64,000 nucleotides of DNA from an uncultured Pelagibacteraceae bacterium (GCA_902615435.1 CACMOZ010000004.1:54691-118690); one strand, 5' to 3'; shown: positions 17,710 to 26,429, counted from the stretch's first letter. Made by a program: numbers and translations. The notes: a model not told the origin generated them from the sequence alone.

Positions 17710-18891
17710 CTAAAAAGAATTTAAAATTTTAACAATCTGATTTATTTTCGAAAATTTAAGATCTGGATAATTTCCAATATAATACCCAAAAAAATGAACA
17801 CGCTCTACGTTTTTAAATGATTTAGGTTTTAATTTTGTTTTAAGAATATTTTTTAAATACGGCTGTCTTAATTGATTACCTCCTCCAGCATTACCACGCC
17901 TAAATTCAATTCCATTTTTTTTTAAATAATTTTCGAATTTATCTCTAATGTTTAAAGATTTTGTGTTTAGAATTATTGGAAAAGCATAATTGCTTGAACC
18001 TTTCACTAAAAAGTTTTTATAATACTTCTTAGAGTCTAATTTTTTTAAAAAATATTTGAAATTTTTTGTTCTTTTAATATTATTTTTATTTAAAGATTTT
18101 AATTGATTTATACCGATTGTTGCCCCAATTTCGTTGTTCCGAAAATTAAATGTTGGATATAAAAAAATAAATTTTGGTGAAAGATCTTTATATTTTTTTA
18201 CTATTTTATTTTCAAATATACTATTGTTCGCCTCTCTAGCCATTCCATGAGATCTAAATATTTTTGCTAATTCATAAATCTTTTTATCATTAGTACAGAT
18301 CATTCCTCCTTCAATAGTTGTCATATGATGAGCGTAGTAAAAAGAAAAATTAGATATTAAACCGTATGTTCCAAGTTTTTTTTTATGTTTGGCTCCGTGG
18401 CTTTCACAAACATCCTCGATAAGTATAATTTTTTTTTTTCTAAGTTTTTTTAAAAAGATATCTGTAAATCCGTTAAATCCTTGGGCGTGAGTTATAAACA
18501 CGGCTAAAGTTTTTTTATTAATTTTCCTTAAAACCTCCTCACTATTCATAGATAAGTTAGAAAGATTAATATCTACAAAAACTGGTTTGAATCCATTAAT
18601 CAAAACTGAGTTTATATCTGAAACCCAAGTGAGAGTTGGAACTATTATTTCATTTTTTTTTTTATTTTTATTTAAAGATCTTAATATTGATAGAGTTATT
18701 AAGTTAGCTGATGATCCAGAATTTACAAAGACTGAAAATTTAGTTCCGAGCCATTTAGACCATTTTAACTCAAATTCTCTTACTTTTGAAGCTTGTGTTA
18801 AAACTATATTTTTTTTTTTTAATAATTTACTTACACTTTGCATATCGCTTCTAGTAAAATTATTATGCATTAATGAGTGCTTAAATTTCAT
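17710..18891 (-). CDS. ColD-like PLP-dependent 4-keto-sugar 3-dehydratase
   Basis: A 393-residue DegT/AHBA-family protein in which the PLP lysine is replaced: the block reads SFYYAHHMTTIEGG, with His188 at the position of the Schiff-base Lys (compare SFYPTKILGSYGDGG in the paralogue at 13941). His here defines ColD- and RfbH/E1-type 3-dehydratases, which use PMP to remove the C3 hydroxyl of a 4-keto sugar. The length matches ColD (GDP-4-keto-6-deoxymannose) better than the longer iron-sulfur RfbH type, and no RfbH-like Cys cluster is seen. It overlaps hddA by 4 bp. Product: a 3-deoxy-4-keto sugar, probably GDP-linked. Confidence 0.82.
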   Translation of the reverse strand: MKFKHSLMHNNFTRSDMQSVSKLLKKKNIVLTQASKVREFELKWSKWLGTKFSVFVNSGSSANLITLSILRSLNKNKKKNEIIVPTLTWVSDINSVLINGFKPVFVDINLSNLSMNSEEVLRKINKKTLAVFITHAQGFNGFTDIFLKKLRKKKIILIEDVCESHGAKHKKKLGTYGLISNFSFYYAHHMTTIEGGMICTNDKKIYELAKIFRSHGMAREANNSIFENKIVKKYKDLSPKFIFLYPTFNFRNNEIGATIGINQLKSLNKNNIKRTKNFKYFLKKLDSKKYYKNFLVKGSSNYAFPIILNTKSLNIRDKFENYLKKNGIEFRRGNAGGGNQLRQPYLKNILKTKLKPKSFKNVERVHFFGYYIGNYPDLKFSKINQIVKILNSF

Positions 18892-19871
18892 ATATTTCCT
18901 TTTTTAAAAATTATTTCACTTCCTAAATCAGAAAATTTAAAAGGCACATGAACAATATTCTTATTTTTTTTAAGAAAAGATATTTTTTCATTTTCACCCA
19001 TATAAAAAACTAAAAAACCACCTCCGCCTGCTCCAAGTAATTTTCCACCTAATGCTCCATGTTTTTTTGCCTCAATATACATTTCATCAATTTTATTATT
19101 AGTGATATTTTTATTTATTTCCTTTTTATAATGCCATGTTTCATCTAGCAACCTCCCAAAGTCATCTATATTTCCACTATTTAAAATTTTCTCTCCTATC
19201 TCAACATGTCTAATCAGTTTCAATATACTATTTTTTTTTTCATTAGTTAGAGATGTAACGTATTTCTTGGCAATCTCTGGGGCATTACGTTGTATTTTAG
19301 AATAAACAAGAACTAAGTTTTTATTCAATTTAAGTAAATTTTTTTTATTCTTAATTCTTTTAATGGAAATTTTTTTTTTGTTAAAATTAATTCGATTAAA
19401 CCCGCCATAAACTGTTGCGGTTTGATCTTGGGATCCTACAGTCTCTTTTAAAATTTTTTGTTCAAAATTTCTAGTAAATTTAGATAATTGCTCTTTACTC
19501 TTTTTTTTGTTTGTAAAATTAAATAGAATATTTGACAAGCCTACCACAAAACCTGAACTCGATCCCATCCCGCTTCTTGCCGGTAAATCACCATCATAAT
19601 GTATTTCTAGCCCATTTTTAATTTTAAATTTTTTTAATAAAGCCTTTACTGCTTTGTGTTGAATTTGTTCAATATTTTTAACTGTTTCTAATTTTGACCA
19701 AGTTATTCTATATTTGTGATCAAAAAAATTTGGTAGGTGTCTGCAAGTAATGTAAATATGTTTATCTATTGTAGTTGACAATACTGAACCATTAAATTTT
19801 TTATACCACTCGGGATAATCACTGCCTCCACCAAAAAATGAAATTCTATATGGTGTTTTTGAAATAATCAT
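18888..19871 (-). CDS. hddA: D-glycero-alpha-D-manno-heptose-7-phosphate kinase-like GHMP kinase
   Basis: A 327-residue GHMP kinase. The N-terminus MIISKTPYRISFFGGGSDYP is the sugar-binding start typical of HddA, the ATP loop DLPARSGMGSSSGFVVGL is near residue 95, and the C-terminal GGKLLGAGGGGFLVFY motif is near 275. It phosphorylates C1 of heptose-7-phosphate to give the 1,7-bisphosphate, the substrate of the GmhB domain of the fusion at 15082. A fucose- or galactokinase-like role is less likely given that partner. It lies in the minus-strand operon, 1 bp from the E1-beta-like gene. Confidence 0.82.
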   Translation of the reverse strand: MIISKTPYRISFFGGGSDYPEWYKKFNGSVLSTTIDKHIYITCRHLPNFFDHKYRITWSKLETVKNIEQIQHKAVKALLKKFKIKNGLEIHYDGDLPARSGMGSSSGFVVGLSNILFNFTNKKKSKEQLSKFTRNFEQKILKETVGSQDQTATVYGGFNRINFNKKKISIKRIKNKKNLLKLNKNLVLVYSKIQRNAPEIAKKYVTSLTNEKKNSILKLIRHVEIGEKILNSGNIDDFGRLLDETWHYKKEINKNITNNKIDEMYIEAKKHGALGGKLLGAGGGGFLVFYMGENEKISFLKKNKNIVHVPFKFSDLGSEIIFKKGNI

Positions 19872-19872
19872 T

Positions 19873-20784
19873 CTATTTTTTTTTAATTATTGATTTTACC
19901 ATTTGGACTATATCATTTTTATTAGGAGGTAAGTTGTCAACCTTTCTATGATGACCTGCAGATTTATCTTTTAGTCCTATAACCGAAACATTCTTATTTG
20001 TTTTTTCATAAACTTTATGTGCTAAGACTCTCAAAATTCCATCTTTATAATCATTATCTGTCATCAAAACTCCGAATTTACTTTTTTTAATTGCCTTAAC
20101 CCAAGACTGTTTAATTTCGAAGGGTTTTAAATTGACTAAATGGATTATTCCAACTTTAAAACCCTTTTGTTGTAATTCATTTTTAGCTTTTTCAGCTTCA
20201 AATCTTGTTACTGAGATTGGCATTAAAATAATATCTTTTTTTCCTATAATATCATTTTTAAATTCAGATGTATTTGAATAGCTATGTCTATGTTCAGATA
20301 TATAAAAAACATCTTTTGATTTAATAAATTTTTTATAAGTATTTATGTATTCTTTATTTGTCATAGGTGAAAAGATTTTTAACCCAGGCATCTTATAAAC
20401 AATTGAAATATGAGCTGATCCAGCAACGGGACCAATGGAACCTTCTGATGCAATACCTCTTATCATAATTGGGCAAGGCATTCTCCAAATCTCGTTGGAC
20501 TTACATGCATAATTAACAATAAATATACAATTAAACCAATTATAACCTTGATAACGAATAATATATATCGGCCTTTTCCCCATCAATGCAGAGCCAGTTA
20601 CAATTCCTCCTCCAGCAACGTCAGCCATCGGTAGTTCGATAACACCATCTTTCTCAAATAACTTTGGAAGCGTACCTGCAACCCAGCCTACACCAGTTAA
20701 ATTTTGACCAAATACTTGGCTTTTAAATTTTTTTAAGTGTCTATGTGTAATATCTTTTATTGTATCTCTTAACTCTTTTCCCAT
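19873..20784 (-). CDS. ThDP-dependent dehydrogenase E1 beta-like subunit (transketolase C-terminal type)
   Basis: A 303-residue protein with the pyrimidine-binding and transketolase C domains of 2-oxoacid dehydrogenase E1 beta. ELPMADVAGGGIVTGSALMG near residue 50 is the equivalent of the E-x-x-x-(G)-x-x-x-G-x-A ThDP-activating block, GSIGPVAGSAH near 113 carries the substrate His region, and GLKIFSPMTNKEY near 130 is typical. It overlaps the alpha gene by 16 bp. No E2 or E3 gene is nearby, so a complete oxoacid dehydrogenase is unlikely; a carbon-carbon ligation in sugar synthesis is the better idea. Confidence 0.76.
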   Translation of the reverse strand: MGKELRDTIKDITHRHLKKFKSQVFGQNLTGVGWVAGTLPKLFEKDGVIELPMADVAGGGIVTGSALMGKRPIYIIRYQGYNWFNCIFIVNYACKSNEIWRMPCPIMIRGIASEGSIGPVAGSAHISIVYKMPGLKIFSPMTNKEYINTYKKFIKSKDVFYISEHRHSYSNTSEFKNDIIGKKDIILMPISVTRFEAEKAKNELQQKGFKVGIIHLVNLKPFEIKQSWVKAIKKSKFGVLMTDNDYKDGILRVLAHKVYEKTNKNVSVIGLKDKSAGHHRKVDNLPPNKNDIVQMVKSIIKKK

Positions 20785-21596
20785 AATAGTTTTATTTTTT
20801 TTCCAATTTTTTTATCAATAATTTCGCCTCTTTTTCCTAATAATTTCTTTTGTTGAAGGTATCTATCAAAAATTTTTTCTTTGTCTTTTCCTGCACCAGC
20901 ATGCCAAAAGATTCTGTTGGTATGAATGTTTATTAACATAGGTTTTTTAAATAAATACTTATTAATATTATTATAGATTTTCTTGGGATCATCTTTTAAA
21001 TCAAAAGAGGTAATCTTGAATGCCTTAGCCAACTCTTTTGCCTTCCAATCTCTCCTATCATCTTTTTTTGTTAAAACAGCATAATTATTATCATCAACAA
21101 CAAATAATATTGGTAATTTTTTTTTTGAAACCCAACTTAAAGATGCAAGCACATAGTCTTCCTCGAGCGCAGCATCTCCAATAAAGATTATAGTTGGCTT
21201 TTTTGACGAAAAACAAGCACCGGTTCCAATACAAGCATTGCTACCCATAAATCCGTCATGACCAAACATATTAATTTCATTTGAGTGAATCGATAATGAC
21301 CCTCCCATCCCATAAGTACAACCATCTTTTTTGCCTTTGAGCTCTTTTATTAATTTAACTATATTTCCACCAAAAGATAAATAAATTGAGTGACCTCTAT
21401 GTTGTCCAAAAATTAAAGGTTTGATTTTTTTTCTTTCAACAATACCAGCTATTGTAGCAGGTGCATACTCTTGTCCGGCTGATAAATAAACGGGGAAATT
21501 TATCTCTCGATTGGAGACTCTCTTAAAAACTTCATTTTCAAAGTGACGACATACTGAAGCTTTTTCAAAAACTGTGAGTGTAAAATTTTTTTTCAC
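20769..21596 (-). CDS. ThDP-dependent dehydrogenase E1 alpha-like subunit
   Basis: A 275-residue protein, short for an E1 alpha (usually 320-400), with the ThDP pyrophosphate domain. FGQHRGHSIYLSFGG near residue 63, GMGGSLSIH near 96 and IGDAALEEDYVLASLSWVS near 136 followed by VVDDNNYAV define the GD-(x)n-NN ThDP-Mg motif; the usual GDG reads GDA. The family's regulatory phosphorylation loops are missing. It is co-encoded with the beta subunit inside a sugar operon, between the radical SAM gene and hddA. Similar orphan E1 pairs attach two-carbon branches to sugars in antibiotic clusters; this use is an inference here. Confidence 0.76.
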   Translation of the reverse strand: MKKNFTLTVFEKASVCRHFENEVFKRVSNREINFPVYLSAGQEYAPATIAGIVERKKIKPLIFGQHRGHSIYLSFGGNIVKLIKELKGKKDGCTYGMGGSLSIHSNEINMFGHDGFMGSNACIGTGACFSSKKPTIIFIGDAALEEDYVLASLSWVSKKKLPILFVVDDNNYAVLTKKDDRRDWKAKELAKAFKITSFDLKDDPKKIYNNINKYLFKKPMLINIHTNRIFWHAGAGKDKEKIFDRYLQQKKLLGKRGEIIDKKIGKKIKLLWEKS

Positions 21597-23122
21597 TAAA
21601 TTTTATCACCCAATAATTTTCTTTTTAATTTTATTTTTGTAGTTTTTTTTAAATTATTAACTGCGTTAATGCCAAATTTACTTTCCAATAATTTCAAATA
21701 TTTTGGATTAGTATGATATTTATCCCAAGCTTTATCTCTAAATGATAAAATTTCAGCAGCTGAAAGATTTTGAGATGGAAGATTTTGTGTATCATATGAG
21801 TGCTGGCTGTAACCTGAATAACTATCAGGTAATTTAATTTTATTTTTTCTTGCCTCTAAGTGAAGAGGACTTCCTGGGTATGCCATCGCACTATAAAAAT
21901 TCACCATTTCTGTATTTGTTTCTTCAGCAAAATTATAAGTGAATTCTAAACTTTCTTTTGTTTCTTCTGGTAAACCAAAAATATAGTTAGCTGCAACATA
22001 AATTCCTGCATCTCTCATATAATTGATTATGTCAATTATTTTTACATTTTTAAAGGCATCTTTATGGACCTCTTTACGAATAATAGAACTAGGGTTCTCA
22101 ATACCTAAACCAAGCCAGTTAACTCCAGCTTTTTTTAGCTTTTCTAAGTATTGAGGTTTGCATGTATCAATTCTCGAATAAGCCCAAATATTAAAATCAT
22201 ATTTTCTCTCGATAATCATATCGCAAATTTTCATAAAATGATTAGGGTTTAAGACAAATAATTCATCTGCTATTTTTACGTTTTTAACACCTTGTTGAGC
22301 AAAATAGTCAAATTGCTTTATAATAAAATCTGGTGTCCACCATCTAAATATATTGGAGTCTTTTGAAGAAATATTTTCTGAATTATTGGTTCGATTTATA
22401 ATATTAATCATACAAAAAGAACAAGTATAAGGGCATCCTAGACTTGTATATAAAGCAGCAAAAGGTTGTTTGTCAGAGTTATTTGACCATGAATGCCATC
22501 CAGCAGTTCTATAACTTTGAAGAGAAGGAAGCAAATCCCAAGCTATCCCTGGAAGATCAGTATCAAGAAATTTTTTTGGTACAATTATTTCAGCTTCATT
22601 TATTTCAATACTGTTATCTTTATTTCTAAATCCAATACCTTTTACTTTTTTTAAGTAATTATCGTCATTTAAGTTTTCAACTTTTAATAAATTTGATATT
22701 GCATATACACCTTCGTTTAAAGCTATTATATCTATTGATTTCTCATTCTCGAGTGTTTCTCTGGGTAAAGCAGAGACGTGTCCTCCAACAAAAATGGTTT
22801 TTATACTTGGATTAATTTCTTTTAATTCTTCACATGTAGCAACAGCTCCTTCCATATTTTGTGAGGAAGCAGAAGGTTGTTGGCCATATACAACAAAGCA
22901 GGCAAGTCTTGGGTTATAATTGTTAATTTCCTTTGCGCTCGAAATATAATCAAGTCTTTCTGCTTCGCAATCTAAAATTTTTACATTGTATTTTTTACTT
23001 CTACAGTGATTTGCTAACATACCTGCCCAAATTGGGGGTTCAATTGCTGAATGCTCATTACTTAAACCTTGGTATATTTTTTTTGAAGCATTAGGATGAA
23101 TAAATAAAATATCTAAAGACAT
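21596..23122 (-). CDS. B12-binding-domain radical SAM protein
   Basis: A 508-residue protein. Residues 3-140 form a cobalamin-binding-like Rossmann domain (LDILFIHPNAS, then KTIFVGGHVSALP). The radical SAM core starts with the 4Fe-4S motif C230-x3-C234-x2-C237 (LGCPYTCSFC) and includes FVLNPNHFMKICD and WLGLGIENPS typical of the Elp3/MiaB-like core. The DxHxxG motif seen in some cobalamin domains is absent, so B12 binding is uncertain. Class B radical SAM enzymes often methylate unactivated carbon, so a C-methylation of a sugar is plausible. It sits 14 bp after the ThDP synthase gene. Confidence 0.78.
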   Translation of the reverse strand: MSLDILFIHPNASKKIYQGLSNEHSAIEPPIWAGMLANHCRSKKYNVKILDCEAERLDYISSAKEINNYNPRLACFVVYGQQPSASSQNMEGAVATCEELKEINPSIKTIFVGGHVSALPRETLENEKSIDIIALNEGVYAISNLLKVENLNDDNYLKKVKGIGFRNKDNSIEINEAEIIVPKKFLDTDLPGIAWDLLPSLQSYRTAGWHSWSNNSDKQPFAALYTSLGCPYTCSFCMINIINRTNNSENISSKDSNIFRWWTPDFIIKQFDYFAQQGVKNVKIADELFVLNPNHFMKICDMIIERKYDFNIWAYSRIDTCKPQYLEKLKKAGVNWLGLGIENPSSIIRKEVHKDAFKNVKIIDIINYMRDAGIYVAANYIFGLPEETKESLEFTYNFAEETNTEMVNFYSAMAYPGSPLHLEARKNKIKLPDSYSGYSQHSYDTQNLPSQNLSAAEILSFRDKAWDKYHTNPKYLKLLESKFGINAVNNLKKTTKIKLKRKLLGDKI

Positions 23123-23136
23123 ATAAGTGTTTTACT

Positions 23137-24840
23137 TTAATAATCTTTATAAGCATCATAAATTATTTGCTTATTGTCAGTTAAAACCTCAACAAATAAA
23201 GGCTTTCTATTATTATTAATTTTTTTTAATTTTAAGTCTAGGTTTTTTGAATTTGAAATTAAAAAATAATCCATATCAAATGCTTTTGCAATATTTCTTA
23301 AATTCAAAGTTCCATCACCTGTGTCAACTGGGTTATCAACTCTTCGTCCTCTAAAAAATGTGTCAGCCCAATTGTGCATTGATACGTATCCTCCATTATT
23401 TATAACGAATAATTTTATATTAAACTTGTTATGTGAAATCGTTTTAAGTTCTTGAATATTTAATTCTAAAGATCCATCACCAGTGACAGATAAAATTGTT
23501 GATTTTGGTGAAGCAACAGCAGCTCCAATTGAAAGAGGTATAGATAGCCCCATAGCAGCATTTGTATAAGAAGATAGTTCTTTTTGATTTTTTTCAAAGT
23601 TCCAAACTTGTCCGCCAATATAATAGTTTGAACCAGCATCGGTAATAAGTATGTTCTTCTTAGACGAGATTTTTCCTAATCTATCCATAAAATAATATAA
23701 ATCCATTAATTTACTTTTATTTTTTTTATTATAATTTTTAAAAATAATCGGAAAATTTTTTTTAAGATTTCTGCAGTGATTATTCCATTGTATAAATTTT
23801 TTTAATTTTTTCTTTTTTAGAAAAACTAAAAAATAGGGTAAAAAATTTGTTAAGTCATATCTCAAAGGCACATCTATTTTTTGACCTTTTTTATTAAGCT
23901 CATCCTTTTCTAAATCTACGGAAATAACTTTTGCTTTAGATAGTGCTTGATAATCATGACCAACAAATTGGGGGGAAAATCTACATCCAAAGGATATCGC
24001 TAAATCAGACTGGTTCATAATTTTTTTAGAAAATTTTGTAGCCTTTATTCCAGATATTCCATAAATGTATTTTTTATTATGTGGAATTAAATCATTTGTA
24101 AATCTTGTAAAAATTACTGGTATTTTAAGTAAATCAATTATTTTTTTAATCTCTGCGATCTTTCCACTTTGTTTGACCCCATGTCCTAGAATTAAAATTG
24201 GTTTTTTTGATTTTTCAAATAAGTTTAAAATTTTTTCAAAATCTTTTTTTATATTATTTTTTAAATTTATTTTACTTTTGATTTTTGGCAAATAGGATTT
24301 TAATTTTTTCTCATCTATTTTTGCTTTTTGCACATTTAGTGGAATGTCAATCCATACTGGACCTTTTCTCCCACTTGAAGCTAAATGAAATGCTTTTTGA
24401 ATTATATATTTTACATCTAAGGGATTTTTGATTATTTCTGCATATTTTGTTAACGGTTTAACTATTGGAATAATATTTATTTCTGCAGTTCCAAAACTTC
24501 TTATTTTTTTGGAGTTCGTGCTATGTGTGGTTTGTTTATAATCAACTTGGCCTGATAAAATTACAATTGGAGAGGAGTCCACATAAGCCTCTGCTAAACC
24601 CGGTAAAGCATTTGTTGCACCTGGTCCAGCCGTCACGCAAGCGACACCAACTTTATTTTTAATTCTTGAATAGGCACTAGCCATACTCGGAGCTGTAGCT
24701 TCGTTTCTTGTTGCATAGTATTTTATTCCTGCTAATTTAACTGCATCATTAAGATACATTGCTCCATAACCAGTGAGCATAAAAATGTCGTTAATTTTTT
24801 TTTGTTTTAAAAATTTTACTATAAAATCAACTACTCTCAT
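23137..24840 (-). CDS. acetolactate synthase-like ThDP-dependent enzyme
   Basis: A 567-residue enzyme with the three-domain ALS/POX fold. The catalytic Glu lies in YATRNEATAPSMASAYSRI near residue 43, GPGATNALPGLAEAYVDSSP near 73 is the ALS-type pyrimidine-domain block, and the ThDP-Mg motif is TGDGSLELNIQELKTISHN followed by FVINNGGY near 450-480. No small regulatory subunit gene (ilvH) follows, and the gene heads a sugar operon, so branched amino acid synthesis is unlikely. YerE, which adds a two-carbon branch to a 3,6-dideoxy-4-keto sugar in yersiniose synthesis, is an ALS-like precedent. The start codon is 37 bp after the tRNA-Met 3' end. Confidence 0.78.
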   Translation of the reverse strand: MRVVDFIVKFLKQKKINDIFMLTGYGAMYLNDAVKLAGIKYYATRNEATAPSMASAYSRIKNKVGVACVTAGPGATNALPGLAEAYVDSSPIVILSGQVDYKQTTHSTNSKKIRSFGTAEINIIPIVKPLTKYAEIIKNPLDVKYIIQKAFHLASSGRKGPVWIDIPLNVQKAKIDEKKLKSYLPKIKSKINLKNNIKKDFEKILNLFEKSKKPILILGHGVKQSGKIAEIKKIIDLLKIPVIFTRFTNDLIPHNKKYIYGISGIKATKFSKKIMNQSDLAISFGCRFSPQFVGHDYQALSKAKVISVDLEKDELNKKGQKIDVPLRYDLTNFLPYFLVFLKKKKLKKFIQWNNHCRNLKKNFPIIFKNYNKKNKSKLMDLYYFMDRLGKISSKKNILITDAGSNYYIGGQVWNFEKNQKELSSYTNAAMGLSIPLSIGAAVASPKSTILSVTGDGSLELNIQELKTISHNKFNIKLFVINNGGYVSMHNWADTFFRGRRVDNPVDTGDGTLNLRNIAKAFDMDYFLISNSKNLDLKLKKINNNRKPLFVEVLTDNKQIIYDAYKDY

Positions 24841-24877
24841 TATGAAAGGCTTTTTTCTATTAAATAATTCATATATT

Positions 24878-24954
24878 TGGTAGCGAGGGGCGGATTCGAA
24901 CCGCCGACCCCAGGCTTATGAGTCCTGTGCTCTAACCAACTGAGCTACCTCGCC
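24878..24954 (-). tRNA. tRNA-Met (anticodon CAT)
   Basis: A 77-nt cloverleaf read on the minus strand: acceptor GGCGAGG pairs with CCTCGCT (one G-T), the D arm is GCTCAGTTGGTTAGAGC, the anticodon loop CTCATAA has CAT at 24920-24918, the T arm is GGCGG-TTCGAAT-CCGCC, and CCA is encoded at 24880-24878. The stem next to the anticodon loop has one A-G mismatch at its inner end. Base 1 pairs with base 72, which argues against initiator tRNA. Elongator Met is most likely; a lysidine-modified Ile tRNA with CAT cannot be excluded. Confidence 0.9.
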
Positions 24955-25029
24955 AATAACAAACTTTATAATATATTTGATTAACTAAATCATTAGTTAG
25001 TTAGCGCTAAAAATTGGTAAAAATTGAAA

Positions 25030-25212
25030 TTAAATTGTAAGGATTATACCGAAAACAGTTACAGCAGAAACAGCGGCTACTCCTAGAGCTAAATTTCTTT
25101 TTTTTTCGATTTTTTTCTCTTCATTCAATCTAGAAAGTAAATCAGTAACTTTAACTCTTCCTTGATGGTTGAAATCTGAATTGCTGTTTTCTACATTGTA
25201 CTGTGTGCTCAT
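25030..25212 (-). CDS. small single-span membrane protein, unknown function
   Basis: A 60-residue protein starting MSTQYNVENSNSDF, with a polar N-terminal half, a Lys/Glu-rich middle (LNEEKKIEKKRN) and a C-terminal membrane span (LALGVAAVSAVTVFGIIL). The topology is probably N-in with a tail anchor. I chose the ATG at 25212; a longer reading from a TTG at 25263 seems spurious. It stands alone between the tRNA and alanine dehydrogenase. I do not recognise a family. Confidence 0.55.
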   Translation of the reverse strand: MSTQYNVENSNSDFNHQGRVKVTDLLSRLNEEKKIEKKRNLALGVAAVSAVTVFGIILTI

Positions 25213-25316
25213 TGGTCTTATTAAAGCAGAAATTATTAAACTTGTAATGTTTGTGAAGAGCAAAATGGGTTTCAGAAAATAACTTGACCCAAAATGGGAT
25301 AAAATAAGATTTTTGT

Positions 25317-26429
25317 TTATAATAGTTCTAAAGCAGGAGTGTATTTTAAATTAAAAGCATCAGATACTCCTTTATGGGTAATTTCCCCCTTATAAACATT
25401 TAAACCAGCTAGATAATTTTTGTTTTCTTTTAAAGTTTTTTTATAACCTTGGTCTGCTAGTTTTAATAATAGAGGTAAAGTTGCTTTATTAAGCGCCATA
25501 GTAGATGTTCTTGGAACTCCCCCAGGCATATTTGCTACGCAATAATGAACAACTTCGTCGACCATGAAAGTTGGATTAGCATGTGTTGTCGGTTTACTTG
25601 TTTCTACGCATCCTCCTTGATCAATAGCAACATCAACTATTACTGATCCTCTTTTCATAGATTTTATCATTTCTTTAGTTACTAATTTAGGTGCCTCGGC
25701 ACCTGGAATTAAAACTCCGCCTACTAATAAATCGCACTCAGAAATTAATTTTTTTAAATCTGTTTTACTACTTTCTGTGGGAATAATTTTGTCTCCAAAT
25801 CGTTTGTGTAAGTCTTCTAATCTTTTTTTTGAATTATCAACTACGTAAACTTTTCCTCTCATGCCTGTAGCTATAATTGCAGCATTTTCTCCAACCACCC
25901 CTCCACCGAGTATTACAACATTTGCGGACTCTACACCTGGTGCTCCACCAATTAGTAAGCCTCTGCCCTTTTGATTTTTTTCTAAACAATGAGCTCCTGC
26001 TTGAATGGACATTCTTCCAGCAACAGCACTCATGGGGGCAAGTAATGGTAAACGTCCATTATCATCAGTTACTGTTTCGTAAGCTATACAGATTGATTTT
26101 GAATTCATTAAACCTAATGTTAATTCTTTTGCTGCAGCCAAATGTAAGTAAGTATAAATTATTTGTCCCTCTCTTATCATATTAACCTCGTTTAATTGAG
26201 GTTCTTTAACTTTGACAATTAATTCAGCTTTTTTAAAAATTTCTTCAGGTGTATTAATTATTTTAGCTCCAGCTTTAAGGTAATCCTCATTAGTAAATCC
26301 TGCTTCTAAACCTCCATTATTTTCAACTAATACTTGATGATTTCTATCAACTAAGGTTTTGACGCTATCAGGTGTTAAGCCGATCCTATGCTCTTGAAGC
26401 TTTATCTCTTTTGGAACTCCAACGATCAT
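25317..26429 (-). CDS. ald: alanine dehydrogenase
   Basis: A 370-residue NAD-dependent alanine dehydrogenase with the family start MIVGVPKEIKLQEHRIGLTP, NGGLEAGFTNEDY near residue 38, the catalytic His region THLHLAAAKELT (YTYLHLAA) near 95, the NAD-binding ILGGGVVGENAA near 172 and DVAIDQGGCVETSKPTTHANP near 268. It lies directly next to the aminotransferase gene. In taurine catabolism the pair regenerates pyruvate from the alanine formed by taurine-pyruvate aminotransferase and releases ammonium, an obvious nitrogen source. Confidence 0.92.
   Translation of the reverse strand: MIVGVPKEIKLQEHRIGLTPDSVKTLVDRNHQVLVENNGGLEAGFTNEDYLKAGAKIINTPEEIFKKAELIVKVKEPQLNEVNMIREGQIIYTYLHLAAAKELTLGLMNSKSICIAYETVTDDNGRLPLLAPMSAVAGRMSIQAGAHCLEKNQKGRGLLIGGAPGVESANVVILGGGVVGENAAIIATGMRGKVYVVDNSKKRLEDLHKRFGDKIIPTESSKTDLKKLISECDLLVGGVLIPGAEAPKLVTKEMIKSMKRGSVIVDVAIDQGGCVETSKPTTHANPTFMVDEVVHYCVANMPGGVPRTSTMALNKATLPLLLKLADQGYKKTLKENKNYLAGLNVYKGEITHKGVSDAFNLKYTPALELL

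Noticed and set aside
19873..21596. Pyruvate or branched-chain oxoacid dehydrogenase complex
   Set aside because: E2 and E3 genes are absent, and the alpha subunit is short.
23137..24840. True acetolactate synthase (IlvB) for branched-chain amino acids
   Set aside because: No ilvH follows and the gene heads a sugar operon; kept as ALS-like only.
24878..24954. Initiator tRNA-fMet
   Set aside because: Base 1 pairs with base 72, and the sequence follows the elongator pattern.
25030..25263. Longer reading of the small membrane protein from a TTG codon
   Set aside because: The ATG at 25212 gives a sensible start; the extension has no ribosome site.
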